DNA of 64,000 bases from CBDHGY01 sp965263325. GTDB taxonomy: Bacteria; Pseudomonadota; Alphaproteobacteria; Caulobacterales; Hyphomonadaceae. The position numbers and the translations under genes were made by a program. The stretch covers positions 930,001-994,000 of the forward strand of contig CBDHGY010000002.1 of assembly GCA_965263325.1 (NCBI GenBank), in the 5' to 3' direction. Positions within the stretch are counted from its first letter, which is position 1; every line of letters starts with the position of its first letter. The notes below the pieces were generated by a model. It did no database searches. It had not been told where the DNA came from and was given only the letters and a program-made list of their open reading frames with translations. Shown piece after piece: positions 10,401 through 17,575 of the stretch.

Positions 10401-11650
10401 TTATCGAGATTTACCGATTCTGGAGAAGCGCCAGAATCGGCTATTATAAAAGCCCGGTCGAACGGAAACGTTTCTGTTTCTAAAACACCTTCCGCTTTTA
10501 GGCACAAAAGTTTTTCTACAAATCGCGACCAAAAATCGAGGGTGCTTTCGTTGTGTAAATGCGCATCGGATGTTTGTTCACCCAATAAAATTGAGACCCC
10601 TTCGCCAAACCATTTTCTAGCAATATCGCCCGCCTCACCGGCGGCACTTTTTAGCGCTCCTCCTCGCCGCCTAGCTAGATTTTTTCCATGGACAGACGAC
10701 AAGCTTGATTGCAGCATGGCTTCTAAATCATGCAACTGCGAAGTTTCCATCACATTGGAAAAGTAAGGCGCTTGGTAAAGACCGAAGAATATTTCTGGCA
10801 TTCTGCCAATGTCATCGGGAATGGTTTCATCGACAAACCAAATATCGACAGAAGATACGCAGCAAACGAAAATGATATCTGGCCGAGTGACCAAGTTGCC
10901 GACATAAACTATTGGCAGCTCCACTAAACCAATCTCTTCATACTCCCCGTCAACCTCCTTATCTCTCGCTCCAGATAGCTGATCATTGGAACTAGAAACC
11001 ACACCATCCAACCACCCAAGTACGTCTGATCGGAAAAAACGATCGGTCTTTAAACTGAAATGACCAGTCGAACGCAATTCTGAAATATGTCGGGAGATGA
11101 CTGACGAGACGGGCTCAAGCAATGCCTGAACATCTGGAGGGAATAGAAAGCTCTCTTTGGACTCGCCGCCGGCGGAAGACCGCAAACTAAATCTATCGAT
11201 TAAACTCGATATGAGTTGATCATCAGACACATCATTCGTCGTTGGATCACGAAATTGTTGGTGCAAGTCTCTAACTGACCAAAGAGTGAGCGACTCGAAC
11301 TCGTCTTTGGCTTGATCTTTTTGGAACCAAGGCGCTTCAACTTGAACAATGTGATTGTCGCCATCTCTGCGAAATTCGCAAACACAAAGTGGAGACTTCA
11401 GTACGTTTAGTGCGCTGCTCGGTGATAACCGATTAAGCTCCTCTGATTCTTCATTTAATGCCTGGGTAAGTCCTTCAAAGAAGAGGCCACTTATAAGACT
11501 AGAGTTTAACCGATTTTGGTCCGCAAACTTTAACGTACGTGTCTCCACAAAATTGAGAAACTTTGAACTGAGCAGGCTGTTCTTACGAGCGGCTGTGGCG
11601 TTTTGATCTTCTCGAAAAAGCGGTATCCGACGATTCTTCTTCTTAACCAT
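7439..11650 (-). CDS. Large soluble hybrid histidine kinase: GHKL ATPase plus receiver domain
   Basis: This protein of about 1403 residues is the first gene of the operon. The N-terminal 680 residues are unrecognised and have no clear membrane segment, so input is probably cytosolic. Around residue 718 GLLHKFKSFV in a helical stretch is a candidate phosphoacceptor His. Around 840-960 is a GHKL ATPase: N-box RECIDVCLKNAVEAAV and G-box STGVGLFACRQLL. Around 985-1110 is a receiver: acidic LILEDEEEH, phosphoacceptor in LLISDLNVP (about D1036), then WIASGAS. A further 290 residues of unknown type follow. The ATG at 11648-11650 has GGAG 7 bases upstream and is preferred to a GTG at 11656. Base composition is AT-richer than the neighbours. 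Confidence 0.85.
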   Translation of the reverse strand: MVKKKNRRIPLFREDQNATAARKNSLLSSKFLNFVETRTLKFADQNRLNSSLISGLFFEGLTQALNEESEELNRLSPSSALNVLKSPLCVCEFRRDGDNHIVQVEAPWFQKDQAKDEFESLTLWSVRDLHQQFRDPTTNDVSDDQLISSLIDRFSLRSSAGGESKESFLFPPDVQALLEPVSSVISRHISELRSTGHFSLKTDRFFRSDVLGWLDGVVSSSNDQLSGARDKEVDGEYEEIGLVELPIVYVGNLVTRPDIIFVCCVSSVDIWFVDETIPDDIGRMPEIFFGLYQAPYFSNVMETSQLHDLEAMLQSSLSSVHGKNLARRRGGALKSAAGEAGDIARKWFGEGVSILLGEQTSDAHLHNESTLDFWSRFVEKLLCLKAEGVLETETFPFDRAFIIADSGASPESVNLDNPKLLIRVLEAALESTAPADRFVQRTSVERLGRDIELEFDVTSKTIVSRTEMMACRDRLGNLAASRITGLSEQSFGRGLSRLTAQLEEQGSIAAKSMGPWTQAADMALEAMLIVRDGDKPAETKAERDQIENENAVRRFFSKEGIMFEYEQRVDLRKDFPLLHAINKHYLDQYAMKLPPVLRDNYREWSQQSAGQSKSKVVLISYEPRLAQKNRRPVKDSSTGVGAQEPYYLDPSENRFTLILIADEDPEKSVPDLKSEREDLRLLVEMVIRQRLRDKYREVDFLEKRVDVVESLVNGLLHKFKSFVVDDDKRDELEAQWEGYRSAVRFDTTSLQLIGPFSSEIGYLDAIWFSDSAIAEPTSNTLQNNSLEKLKRDFQARVSDWATDMQASLGIENIVIPKFEIELNSVPDLRLNLPLVAVRECIDVCLKNAVEAAVMPNAPKPADVKLILQHSFDIVREDWSLDIIIENTTAPISEDVWDKMTADQPKQVGQNSAKPKSTGVGLFACRQLLKNGLGNRADIHFHRPEIDRVQARIQLPGEEGVLTSQNSNESTDELSDVEIQVQSIDVLILEDEEEHRAKTLSEIQSRAPHLNIVVVETLEQFEATIRHSMPELLISDLNVPRSDPNIQGEAVYGLTALESFAERARQDGTYPPIWIASGASSNEARRILTDGGGDEETVLGAGYSVVEQDQASEIITANQAVIIDYKNLGMNDGAKELAKKIADYFAASPTHKPIDNQTMDAQDKARAKYRSIKLGEYEKKYGASSSADAQKLIYADATEHSPISAMRDWFSMPPLKDPASISNRSKSIWSPTWHKSTVLLLPETPEWNSANIRYWLLNNNAVIASQGRGRLASLISKIKRESTGPIATARHDVFNLVSSPPEEFQSLTVRLQNLLAISPDIYAGLDRSMFLESDDEASKREIERSLDAARASFDANATREAFEQVHLKLIAMMDAAPENVPRMQLVVGSLVAAMKVIGVIENDY

Positions 11651-11956
11651 CGACACTCTCCACTATTGATCGTCTGACCTATTATCGTAAGTAGAAAGCG
11701 AAATTCACGCTCTTTCCCTATTTAGACGAACCTAACTGCGCATCCTACCCAATCAAGATAACCGAAAAATATTAGTCTGGTTCGGAAAGATAAACGAACG
11801 GACGTCACTAAACTGGATTTTGTGCTCCAGTATTAGTCGGAGGCTGAGCTATCCACCCGTCGCCCGACTGAAGAAAATGTCCGAAGCACCAATTGACTGT
11901 CAGATACATAGCAACAAGCTTTAACGCCGAGAGGCTCTTTCATATAAGCTTGCAAT
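11651..11956. other. Non-coding region between the kinase operon and tRNA-Leu
   Basis: I see no gene in this stretch of about 300 bases. It must contain the promoter of the four-gene operon, but I cannot place it with confidence. It holds a short hairpin (ACTGGA/TCCAGT, 11812-11831), the direct repeat GTCACTAAAC (11804-11813), and one arm of a 10-base inverted repeat with the tRNA-Leu end (11886-11895). Confidence 0.5.
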
Positions 11957-12043
11957 TGGTGCGGCCGAGAAGACTCGAACTTCCACGGGAGTTACCCCAC
12001 AGCGACCTCAACGCTGCGCGTCTACCAATTCCGCCACGGCCGC
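11957..12043 (-). tRNA. tRNA-Leu (anticodon GAG)
   Basis: The minus strand folds as a class II tRNA of 87 bases including an encoded CCA. The acceptor stem pairs GCGGCCG with CGGCCGC. The anticodon stem CAGCG/CGCTG encloses the loop TTGAGGT, giving anticodon GAG. A long variable arm (TGGGGTAACTCCC) and the TTCGAGT T-loop are present. Its 3' end borders the AT-rich block. Confidence 0.95.
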
Positions 12044-12113
12044 ACTCTAGCTCAAGGCGAGCGCGGGATATACGCTCCGCTGCAAGGATTGTGAAGCCCC
12101 AATTGCACGCTAT

Positions 12114-12821
12114 ATGCGAGGAATGAGCGAAATTTCGCAAATTGACTGGGCGATCTCCGACGCGCCCGTGCCTTATACCGCCGCAGAGACAGCGATGATT
12201 GCTAGGGCCCGCGCGATTCGGGAGGGCACTGCGCGTGAACTGATCTGGCTGCTGGAACACCCGCCGCTCTACACCGCCGGCACCAGCGCAAAACCTGTAG
12301 ACTTGCGAGACGCCAGCAGATTTCCAGTGCACGAAACCGGACGCGGCGGGCAATACACCTATCACGGGCCAGGTCAAAGAGTGGCTTATGTCATGCTGGA
12401 TGTTGCGCGCCGCGGACGCGACGTGAAGTGTTTTGTGCGCGATTTGGAAACCTGGATCATTTCGGCCCTAGCTACCTTCAACATCAAGGCCAGCACACGA
12501 GAGGGGCGCGTCGGCGTATGGGTTGACCGCACACGGCCAGGTGCGCCGCCCCGAGAAGACAAGATCGCCGCAATTGGCATCCGGCTGAAACGTTGGGTGA
12601 GCTATCACGGCATTTCGCTGAACGTTGAACCGGATCTGGAACATTTTGCCGGGATTACACCCTGCGGGATCAATGATCCGAGATATGGCGTCACGAGCCT
12701 GGTCGATCTCGGACAGATCATTTCGATGGAAGAAGTCGACAGCGCGCTTCGATCAGCTTTTGAGATGGTGTTTGAGGAACGAACGGTCGCGTCGCCCCCA
12801 CCAGACCTGCCAGCGACTTAA
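12114..12821 (+). CDS. lipB: Octanoyltransferase LipB
   Basis: LipB moves the octanoyl group from acyl carrier protein to lipoyl domains, the first step of lipoic acid synthesis in the cytosol. The 235-residue protein shows the family signature [14 protein letters not shown] around residues 76-90. It also has [17 protein letters not shown] with the conserved Lys region, and the catalytic Cys in GITPCGI. Length is normal. The ATG at 12114 is used; an in-frame ATG at 12123 is directly preceded by GAGGA and is too close for a normal ribosome site. It is transcribed away from tRNA-Leu and converges on the DUF805 gene. Confidence 0.95.
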   Translation: MRGMSEISQIDWAISDAPVPYTAAETAMIARARAIREGTARELIWLLEHPPLYTAGTSAKPVDLRDASRFPVHETGRGGQYTYHGPGQRVAYVMLDVARRGRDVKCFVRDLETWIISALATFNIKASTREGRVGVWVDRTRPGAPPREDKIAAIGIRLKRWVSYHGISLNVEPDLEHFAGITPCGINDPRYGVTSLVDLGQIISMEEVDSALRSAFEMVFEERTVASPPPDLPAT

Positions 12822-12836
12822 GCCGTCAACAAAATA

Positions 12837-13352
12837 CTATGGTTCGCCAGATGGAGCACCATACACATTCGCATTGGGATCGGATCGCAGACGGGCAGCG
12901 ATGTAAGCAAGCAGCGCGTTCGTCATCAGAAAAGATACGATAAGCGGCGCGATAATTTCGCGAATAACGGCTGGTTGCATTTCGGCTGCTGCCTCAATAT
13001 CGCCGCGCCTCTGAAGCTCATCCCATTGCAGAAGCATTTCAGCGCCAGCCGGCGTAAACAGACTTATAAGAATGCCAACGATCACCGAAAATATAAAAAG
13101 GAATCCAGCCAAGAACGGCACAAACCCCCATGCGGTAATGTTCGCATCATGTAGGCGCTTGCCATATACACACAGGTAACAATAGGCCGATGCCATGCTT
13201 AGCAAAACCAAAATGGCAGCCAGCAATCGCGGTCCGAATGCGATCAGGATCAAAGCGAGCATCCATCCCGCCATCAGCAATATCGCTCCGCGTCCAAATG
13301 TACGCGGGCCTATTCTGCCATTCGGGTTGAAAAGGAGCGTTGTAATATCCAT
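12837..13352 (-). CDS. DUF805 family membrane protein
   Basis: A small inner-membrane protein of 171 residues with the DUF805 pattern: an N-terminal FNPNGRIGPRTFGRG segment, then four hydrophobic segments (around residues 24-42, 44-60, 76-100 and 140-160). The YGKRLHDANITAWGF motif, typical of the family, lies between the second and third. The function of the family is not established. It lies just downstream of pccA on the same strand with a gap of about 70 bases and may share its transcript. Confidence 0.85.
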   Translation of the reverse strand: MDITTLLFNPNGRIGPRTFGRGAILLMAGWMLALILIAFGPRLLAAILVLLSMASAYCYLCVYGKRLHDANITAWGFVPFLAGFLFIFSVIVGILISLFTPAGAEMLLQWDELQRRGDIEAAAEMQPAVIREIIAPLIVSFLMTNALLAYIAARLRSDPNANVYGAPSGEP

Positions 13353-13424
13353 TGCTCTTCACCGCTTCGCTAAAGCGACAGTTGATTAAGGCTGTTTGTC
13401 CGATTGCTCCAGCGCTTTTCGCCG

Positions 13425-15425
13425 CTACGCAAATTCAACCATGACGACGTCAGCCGCCACGCTGTCACCTGCTGCAACATTGATCGCTTTCACAGTGCCT
13501 GTCGCTTCGGCGCGAATAATGTTCTGCATTTTCATCGCTTCAACAACGCACACCGCTTCGCCTTCCTCTACCGTTTGCCCCTTCTCGACATCGATAGACA
13601 CGACAAGACCCGGCATAGGCGATATTATCAGCTTTGACGTATCTGGCTTTTCCTTTTCAGGTAGCTTGGCATGCAGTTCGGCAACGCGCGGGGAGCAGAC
13701 AAGCGCACGAAGAGACACGCCGCGATGTCGGAACACATATCCCTCGGCGCAATCCTTCAGCTTAAGCACAACAGGCTTACCGTCGAGTGCGCCCGAGATA
13801 AGGCTTTGGCCCGGCACCCAACTCGACACGAAAGTATGTCCCTGCCCACCATCAATGTATACGGTCGCTTCATTCTCAGCGAGTTCCAAATCAATCGAAT
13901 GATGCGTATCGCCAAGAATAACGACCCAGTCTTTGCGCAGAGCATCTGGCGGCGCGAGACGCCCGGTCACTTGCGAAGCGCGCTCAGTGTTCACCGCATG
14001 AACAAAAGCAGCCGCACAAATCAAAGCGGTTGTCTGATACTCGGTCGGCTCGGTCCCCTGAAAGCCGTCCGGGAATTCATCCTTGATGTAGGCGGTGGTG
14101 ATATCACCTGAGCGGAAACGCGGCTCATCCATCACCGCTGCAACAAACGGAATGTTATCCTGGATACCTTCTATGTGAAACCGATCAAGCGCTTCGGCCT
14201 GCGTGTCGAGCGCCGTGTCGCGGTCTTTGCCATGCGTGATCAGCTTTGCGATCATCGGATCATAAAACATGGAGATTTCGTCACCCTCTCGCACGCCGCT
14301 ATCCATGCGCACAGTACCTTTACCAAGCTCACCTTCCGCCGGAGGATGAAAATGTTTCAGGCGGCCAATCGACGGCAGAAACTTCCGGTAAGGGTCTTCA
14401 GCGTAAACGCGGCTTTCTATCGCCCAACCATTAATCTTTAGCTTGTCCTGCTTGAGGTTGAGTTTCTCGCCATAAGCAGACCGCAACATCTGCTCGACGA
14501 GATCAACCCCGGTTATCATTTCTGTAACAGGGTGCTCCACCTGCAGGCGTGTATTCATTTCCAGGAAGTAAAACCCTTTGTCTTTCCCAGACGCAACGAA
14601 CTCAACTGTTCCAGCGGAGTCATAGTCTACCGCCCGTGCAAGCGCGACGGCCTGCTCGCCCATTTTCTGGCGCGTTTCCGGATCAAGCAGCGGACTTGGT
14701 GCTTCTTCAATGACCTTCTGATTGCGCCTTTGGATCGAGCACTCACGCTCATGCAGGTAAACACAGTTGCCATGCTTATCGCCCATGATCTGGATTTCGA
14801 TATGGCGCGGCTGAAGAATAAATTTTTCAATGAAAATACGGTCGTCACCAAAGGCGTTCTGGGCTTCCGCTTTCACCGCAGGATAGCCTTCTTCGACCTC
14901 TTTATCATTGTTGGCTATTCGAATGCCTTTTCCGCCGCCGCCTGCAGACGCCTTGATCATCACCGGATAGCCAATCTCTTTCGAGATCTTGACCGCTTCT
15001 TTGGTGCTCTCGATCAGCCCCATATGACCCGGCACTGTTGAGACGCCAGCATCGGCAGCCAGTTTCTTGGAGCTAATCTTATCGCCCATTGCCTCAATCG
15101 CGTGAGCGTTAGGGCCGATCCAGCCAATCTTCTCTTTCTCAAGCCGCTTTGCGAATTCTGGATTTTCAGACAGAAATCCGAAGCCAGGGTGAACAGCCTC
15201 AGCGCCAGACTGGCGCACCGCTTCAACAATTTTGTCCTGAACGAGATAGCTTTCTGATGCGGCAGACGGACCGATATGAATAGCTTCATCGGCCATTTCG
15301 ACCGCCATAGAGCCCGCATCGGCATCTGAGTAGACTACAACTGTTTCGATACCGAGCCGGCGACATGTTTTGGTCACTCGAACGGCGATTTCACCACGGT
15401 TTGCAATAAGTATTTTTTTGAACAT
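13425..15425 (-). CDS. pccA: Propionyl/acetyl-CoA carboxylase alpha subunit (biotin carboxylase plus biotin carrier)
   Basis: This subunit charges biotin with CO2 using ATP; the beta subunit then carboxylates propionyl-CoA to methylmalonyl-CoA. The 666-residue protein starts with the biotin carboxylase domain (KKILIANRGEIAVRV) and carries the ATP-grasp glycine loop KASAGGGGKGIR. It then has the conserved YLHERECSIQRRNQKVIEE and FLEMNTRLQVEHPVTE stretches. The C-terminal biotinyl domain has AMKM with the biotinylated Lys at residue 632. The long linker before it is typical of PccA rather than AccC. The partner gene pccB lies about 7 kb away on the same strand. Confidence 0.93.
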   Translation of the reverse strand: MFKKILIANRGEIAVRVTKTCRRLGIETVVVYSDADAGSMAVEMADEAIHIGPSAASESYLVQDKIVEAVRQSGAEAVHPGFGFLSENPEFAKRLEKEKIGWIGPNAHAIEAMGDKISSKKLAADAGVSTVPGHMGLIESTKEAVKISKEIGYPVMIKASAGGGGKGIRIANNDKEVEEGYPAVKAEAQNAFGDDRIFIEKFILQPRHIEIQIMGDKHGNCVYLHERECSIQRRNQKVIEEAPSPLLDPETRQKMGEQAVALARAVDYDSAGTVEFVASGKDKGFYFLEMNTRLQVEHPVTEMITGVDLVEQMLRSAYGEKLNLKQDKLKINGWAIESRVYAEDPYRKFLPSIGRLKHFHPPAEGELGKGTVRMDSGVREGDEISMFYDPMIAKLITHGKDRDTALDTQAEALDRFHIEGIQDNIPFVAAVMDEPRFRSGDITTAYIKDEFPDGFQGTEPTEYQTTALICAAAFVHAVNTERASQVTGRLAPPDALRKDWVVILGDTHHSIDLELAENEATVYIDGGQGHTFVSSWVPGQSLISGALDGKPVVLKLKDCAEGYVFRHRGVSLRALVCSPRVAELHAKLPEKEKPDTSKLIISPMPGLVVSIDVEKGQTVEEGEAVCVVEAMKMQNIIRAEATGTVKAINVAAGDSVAADVVMVEFA

Positions 15426-15503
15426 ATCCCGCCTGCATAGAAGAGCATCTTTGGCACACTCGCTTAAGCTGCGAGCATGAGATTGTCTATACAGCGCAGC
15501 GCA

Positions 15504-15968
15504 TTAACGCTGCGGAGGGTCCTCTGACAAATGGCTAACATCCTCGCTGAAAGCCCGCACACGCGCTGAAACCGAGACCAGGAATGCCGTAGACCATCCA
15601 ATCAACAAAAATCCATTCGCTGTTTCCGCAGCGCCAAGCATCCGCCATTCTGGAGACAGCAGCACATCGCCAATGCCTGCTGTTGTGAAGGCGGTGGTCG
15701 AAAAGTACAGCGCCTCCTCAACCGATCCCGCAAACTCACCCAGTGCGAGATAAGTCAGTGCATAGATCCAAATCTCGATACTGTGCAGGAATAACAGCGC
15801 CATAACGACAAATATAATGGACGCGCCTTGTCCAAAAAGAGTGGTAAGATTCACGGGGTGAATCTTACGCTTGCGCATTGATGCTGAAAGTCCAACCAAT
15901 CCAAGAAAATGGATCGTGCTGGTTACAAGCGCCAGCAGCGCGGCCAGTCCTAATTCTGTCACCAACAT
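15504..15968 (-). CDS. Small two-pore-domain-type ion channel protein
   Basis: A 154-residue membrane protein with hydrophobic segments near residues 5-27, 45-75 and 112-135. Before the last is a pore-like segment, ALYFSTTAFTTAGIGDV, matching the P-loop of the Ion_trans_2 potassium channel family, although the filter reads TAGIGD rather than TVGYGD. Ion selectivity is therefore uncertain. It starts 33 bases after the duplicated-domain gene, which itself follows a BLUF photoreceptor gene, so the three look like one operon. Voltage sensor and ligand-binding domains are absent. Confidence 0.75.
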   Translation of the reverse strand: MLVTELGLAALLALVTSTIHFLGLVGLSASMRKRKIHPVNLTTLFGQGASIIFVVMALLFLHSIEIWIYALTYLALGEFAGSVEEALYFSTTAFTTAGIGDVLLSPEWRMLGAAETANGFLLIGWSTAFLVSVSARVRAFSEDVSHLSEDPPQR

Positions 15969-16001
15969 GACAGCAAGCTTTACGTCAGATCAGGCCGCGC
16001 C

Positions 16002-16961
16002 TCAAGCTGCAGCGACCGTCACACCATGGACAAATCCTGGAGCTTCTTCCTTCAGGAATTCGATAAGTGCTTTCTCGGCAGGGCTGATCTTGTTGTCCCA
16101 TCCAAGACGTTTCAGGAACCAGGAGGATTCATCGTCCGTGACCTCCTCTCCCGCGCGCTGCGCTGCCTCAACAACTGCGCGGCGAGCCGCCATGGCCTTT
16201 TCTTCGCTGAAGGTTACTTTGTTGAACCAACCGCTAAGGCCGCCCTCGAAGGACTGCGTAAACACTCGCCCGATGAAGCCACCCGTGCTCGACGTCGTAT
16301 CCTTCACCCATGCCTCTCGGCGGAACGCCTCTGCCTCACCAACTGGATTTGGATGGGCTGATGCAAGCAGGTGATTTCCGACAGCTCGGGCAAACAAATC
16401 ATTCCAGGCAGGATCGTTCGGCGCATTGCAAATGTCATCATTCAAACGGAACAACTGGGTTGCCTCATATCGACTGACCCAAGCCTGGCCCTCACCGCTC
16501 GAGGCATAAAGGAGATAGCGAAGTCGTTCGATATCAGACGCCACCGCGCGCCCTTCACTGCGAACGTGATCGCACACCGAATTCAAAGCAAAACGCGACA
16601 GCGCAAGTGGCGCGCCTTCTGCAAAGCGCAATACAGAGACGAGCAGATCCAGCTCACTGTCGAGCTTTACCTCGGCATCGCGATTAATCTGCTCGATCAA
16701 CCATTCGCCCTCTTCTTCGGTGCACCATCCCTCTGGCGCTTCAACGGTAATGAGGAAATCCTTGATCGTCTCGACAAACAGGCGATCCCAATGCGGATTG
16801 CTGCCTGAAATCTGATCATTAATCGAGAACAGCTGCTCTGCCTCTGCGCGCGTTACGATGCCGTCTCCGTAAACAGAGCGCGCTATCGAGCGAGCCTCAT
16901 CCTCGGTTACTGCACCATCTTCTGTGATTGTCGCGGTCAGCCTTGCCAGCTCATCACTCAT
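16002..16961 (-). CDS. Unknown protein with an internal duplication
   Basis: A soluble, acidic protein of about 319 residues that I cannot name. It contains two related repeats: one with VTRAEAEQLFSINDQI then HWDRLFVETIKDFLI, and one with VSRYEATQLFRLNDDI then AWNDLFARAVGNHLL. The start of the protein has a related EDGAVTEDEARSIAR turn, and such acidic turns hint at EF-hand or TerB-like helices without proving calcium binding. The ATG at 16959-16961 has AAGGG upstream and is preferred to 16985. It lies between the BLUF gene (gap about 60 bases) and the ion channel gene. Confidence 0.7.
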   Translation of the reverse strand: MSDELARLTATITEDGAVTEDEARSIARSVYGDGIVTRAEAEQLFSINDQISGSNPHWDRLFVETIKDFLITVEAPEGWCTEEEGEWLIEQINRDAEVKLDSELDLLVSVLRFAEGAPLALSRFALNSVCDHVRSEGRAVASDIERLRYLLYASSGEGQAWVSRYEATQLFRLNDDICNAPNDPAWNDLFARAVGNHLLASAHPNPVGEAEAFRREAWVKDTTSSTGGFIGRVFTQSFEGGLSGWFNKVTFSEEKAMAARRAVVEAAQRAGEEVTDDESSWFLKRLGWDNKISPAEKALIEFLKEEAPGFVHGVTVAAA

Positions 16962-17022
16962 TTTAACGCCCTTTACTCTCAACACATTCTGTTAAGCATA
17001 CAGAAAGAGAGTTAGAGGGTGC

Positions 17023-17478
17023 TTAATGAATTCGGGCGCGTTTCATCCTGAGAAAACGGGAAAACAGGATAAGGAGTTCACGGTCCCGAACCCCGTCGAG
17101 CAAGCCATCCACCGCATCATCGTTTCGGGCAATCATCAAAGATGACCCCGGCGGTCCATCCACACGGTGGTAGTTCATCGACCAATTCGGAAAGGCCCGG
17201 ACGGAAATCGTTTCACCTATCACCTGCTGAACGGCCGTATGCCGTGTGTCTTCCAATATTCGCCCATAAATCAGCTCAACTTCGTCCTGCGGACCTTCAA
17301 GTATTTGCATAAACCCATCGCCATTGTGTGCGAGAAAGCCCGTCACATAGCGCTCTTCATTGTTCGACTGTGAGGTATTGAGGATCGTCAGCATATCCTC
17401 ATCGCTGAGGCCCGGCGCAGCAATCGACACATATACGAGCCGGTACAAGTTTTCCAATTGGGAATCATCGTCTGCCAT
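17023..17478 (-). CDS. BLUF-domain blue-light photoreceptor
   Basis: BLUF domains bind FAD and switch state in blue light. All the key residues are present at the same mutual distances as in AppA: flavin-contacting Tyr16 (RLVYVS), Asn40, Gln58 (FMQILEG), Trp99 and Met101 (FPNWSM). The domain spans about residues 11-105; a short C-terminal tail has no recognised output domain, so it is a short BLUF protein acting through partners. The start at 17478 (MADDDS) fits the family better than 17526. It heads an apparent operon with the duplicated-domain protein and the ion channel. Confidence 0.9.
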   Translation of the reverse strand: MADDDSQLENLYRLVYVSIAAPGLSDEDMLTILNTSQSNNEERYVTGFLAHNGDGFMQILEGPQDEVELIYGRILEDTRHTAVQQVIGETISVRAFPNWSMNYHRVDGPPGSSLMIARNDDAVDGLLDGVRDRELLILFSRFLRMKRARIH

Positions 17479-17575
17479 AAGGCCATTTGTGCAGCGCACA
17501 CTCTGCGCGCAAGTGCTTACAACCAAACCTATTACAGGCCGATCATTTACGTCCGTATTGGGTGTGAGCAGCCGC

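Larger units (their letters stand above)
590..11950. other. Putative genomic island at the tRNA-Leu(GAG) 3' end
   Basis: The block between mgtE and tRNA-Leu is visibly AT-richer than its surroundings. Hand counts on single 60-base lines give 22/60 G+C at 9001 and 23/60 at 4921, against 34/60 at 13441. It carries only the four-gene operon, and the 3' end of a tRNA gene is a common integration site. No integrase, transposase or copy of the tRNA end was found at the far side. Limits are approximate, and the horizontal origin is inferred. Confidence 0.45.

Noticed and set aside
677..11650. Identity with the known Detocs anti-phage system
   Set aside because: Phosphorelay components are shared in type, but no phosphorylase or nucleosidase effector domain is visible, and a radical-SAM-like gene is present. 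The resemblance is of principle only.
11840..11880. tRNA fragment near CTGAGCTATCC
   Set aside because: Only a D-arm-like stretch is present on the minus strand; no acceptor, anticodon or T-arm can be paired.
13671..14111. Plus-strand ORFs inside pccA
   Set aside because: They are shadows of the well-supported carboxylase frame; the same applies to the many ORFs antisense to tuf, pccB and lipB.
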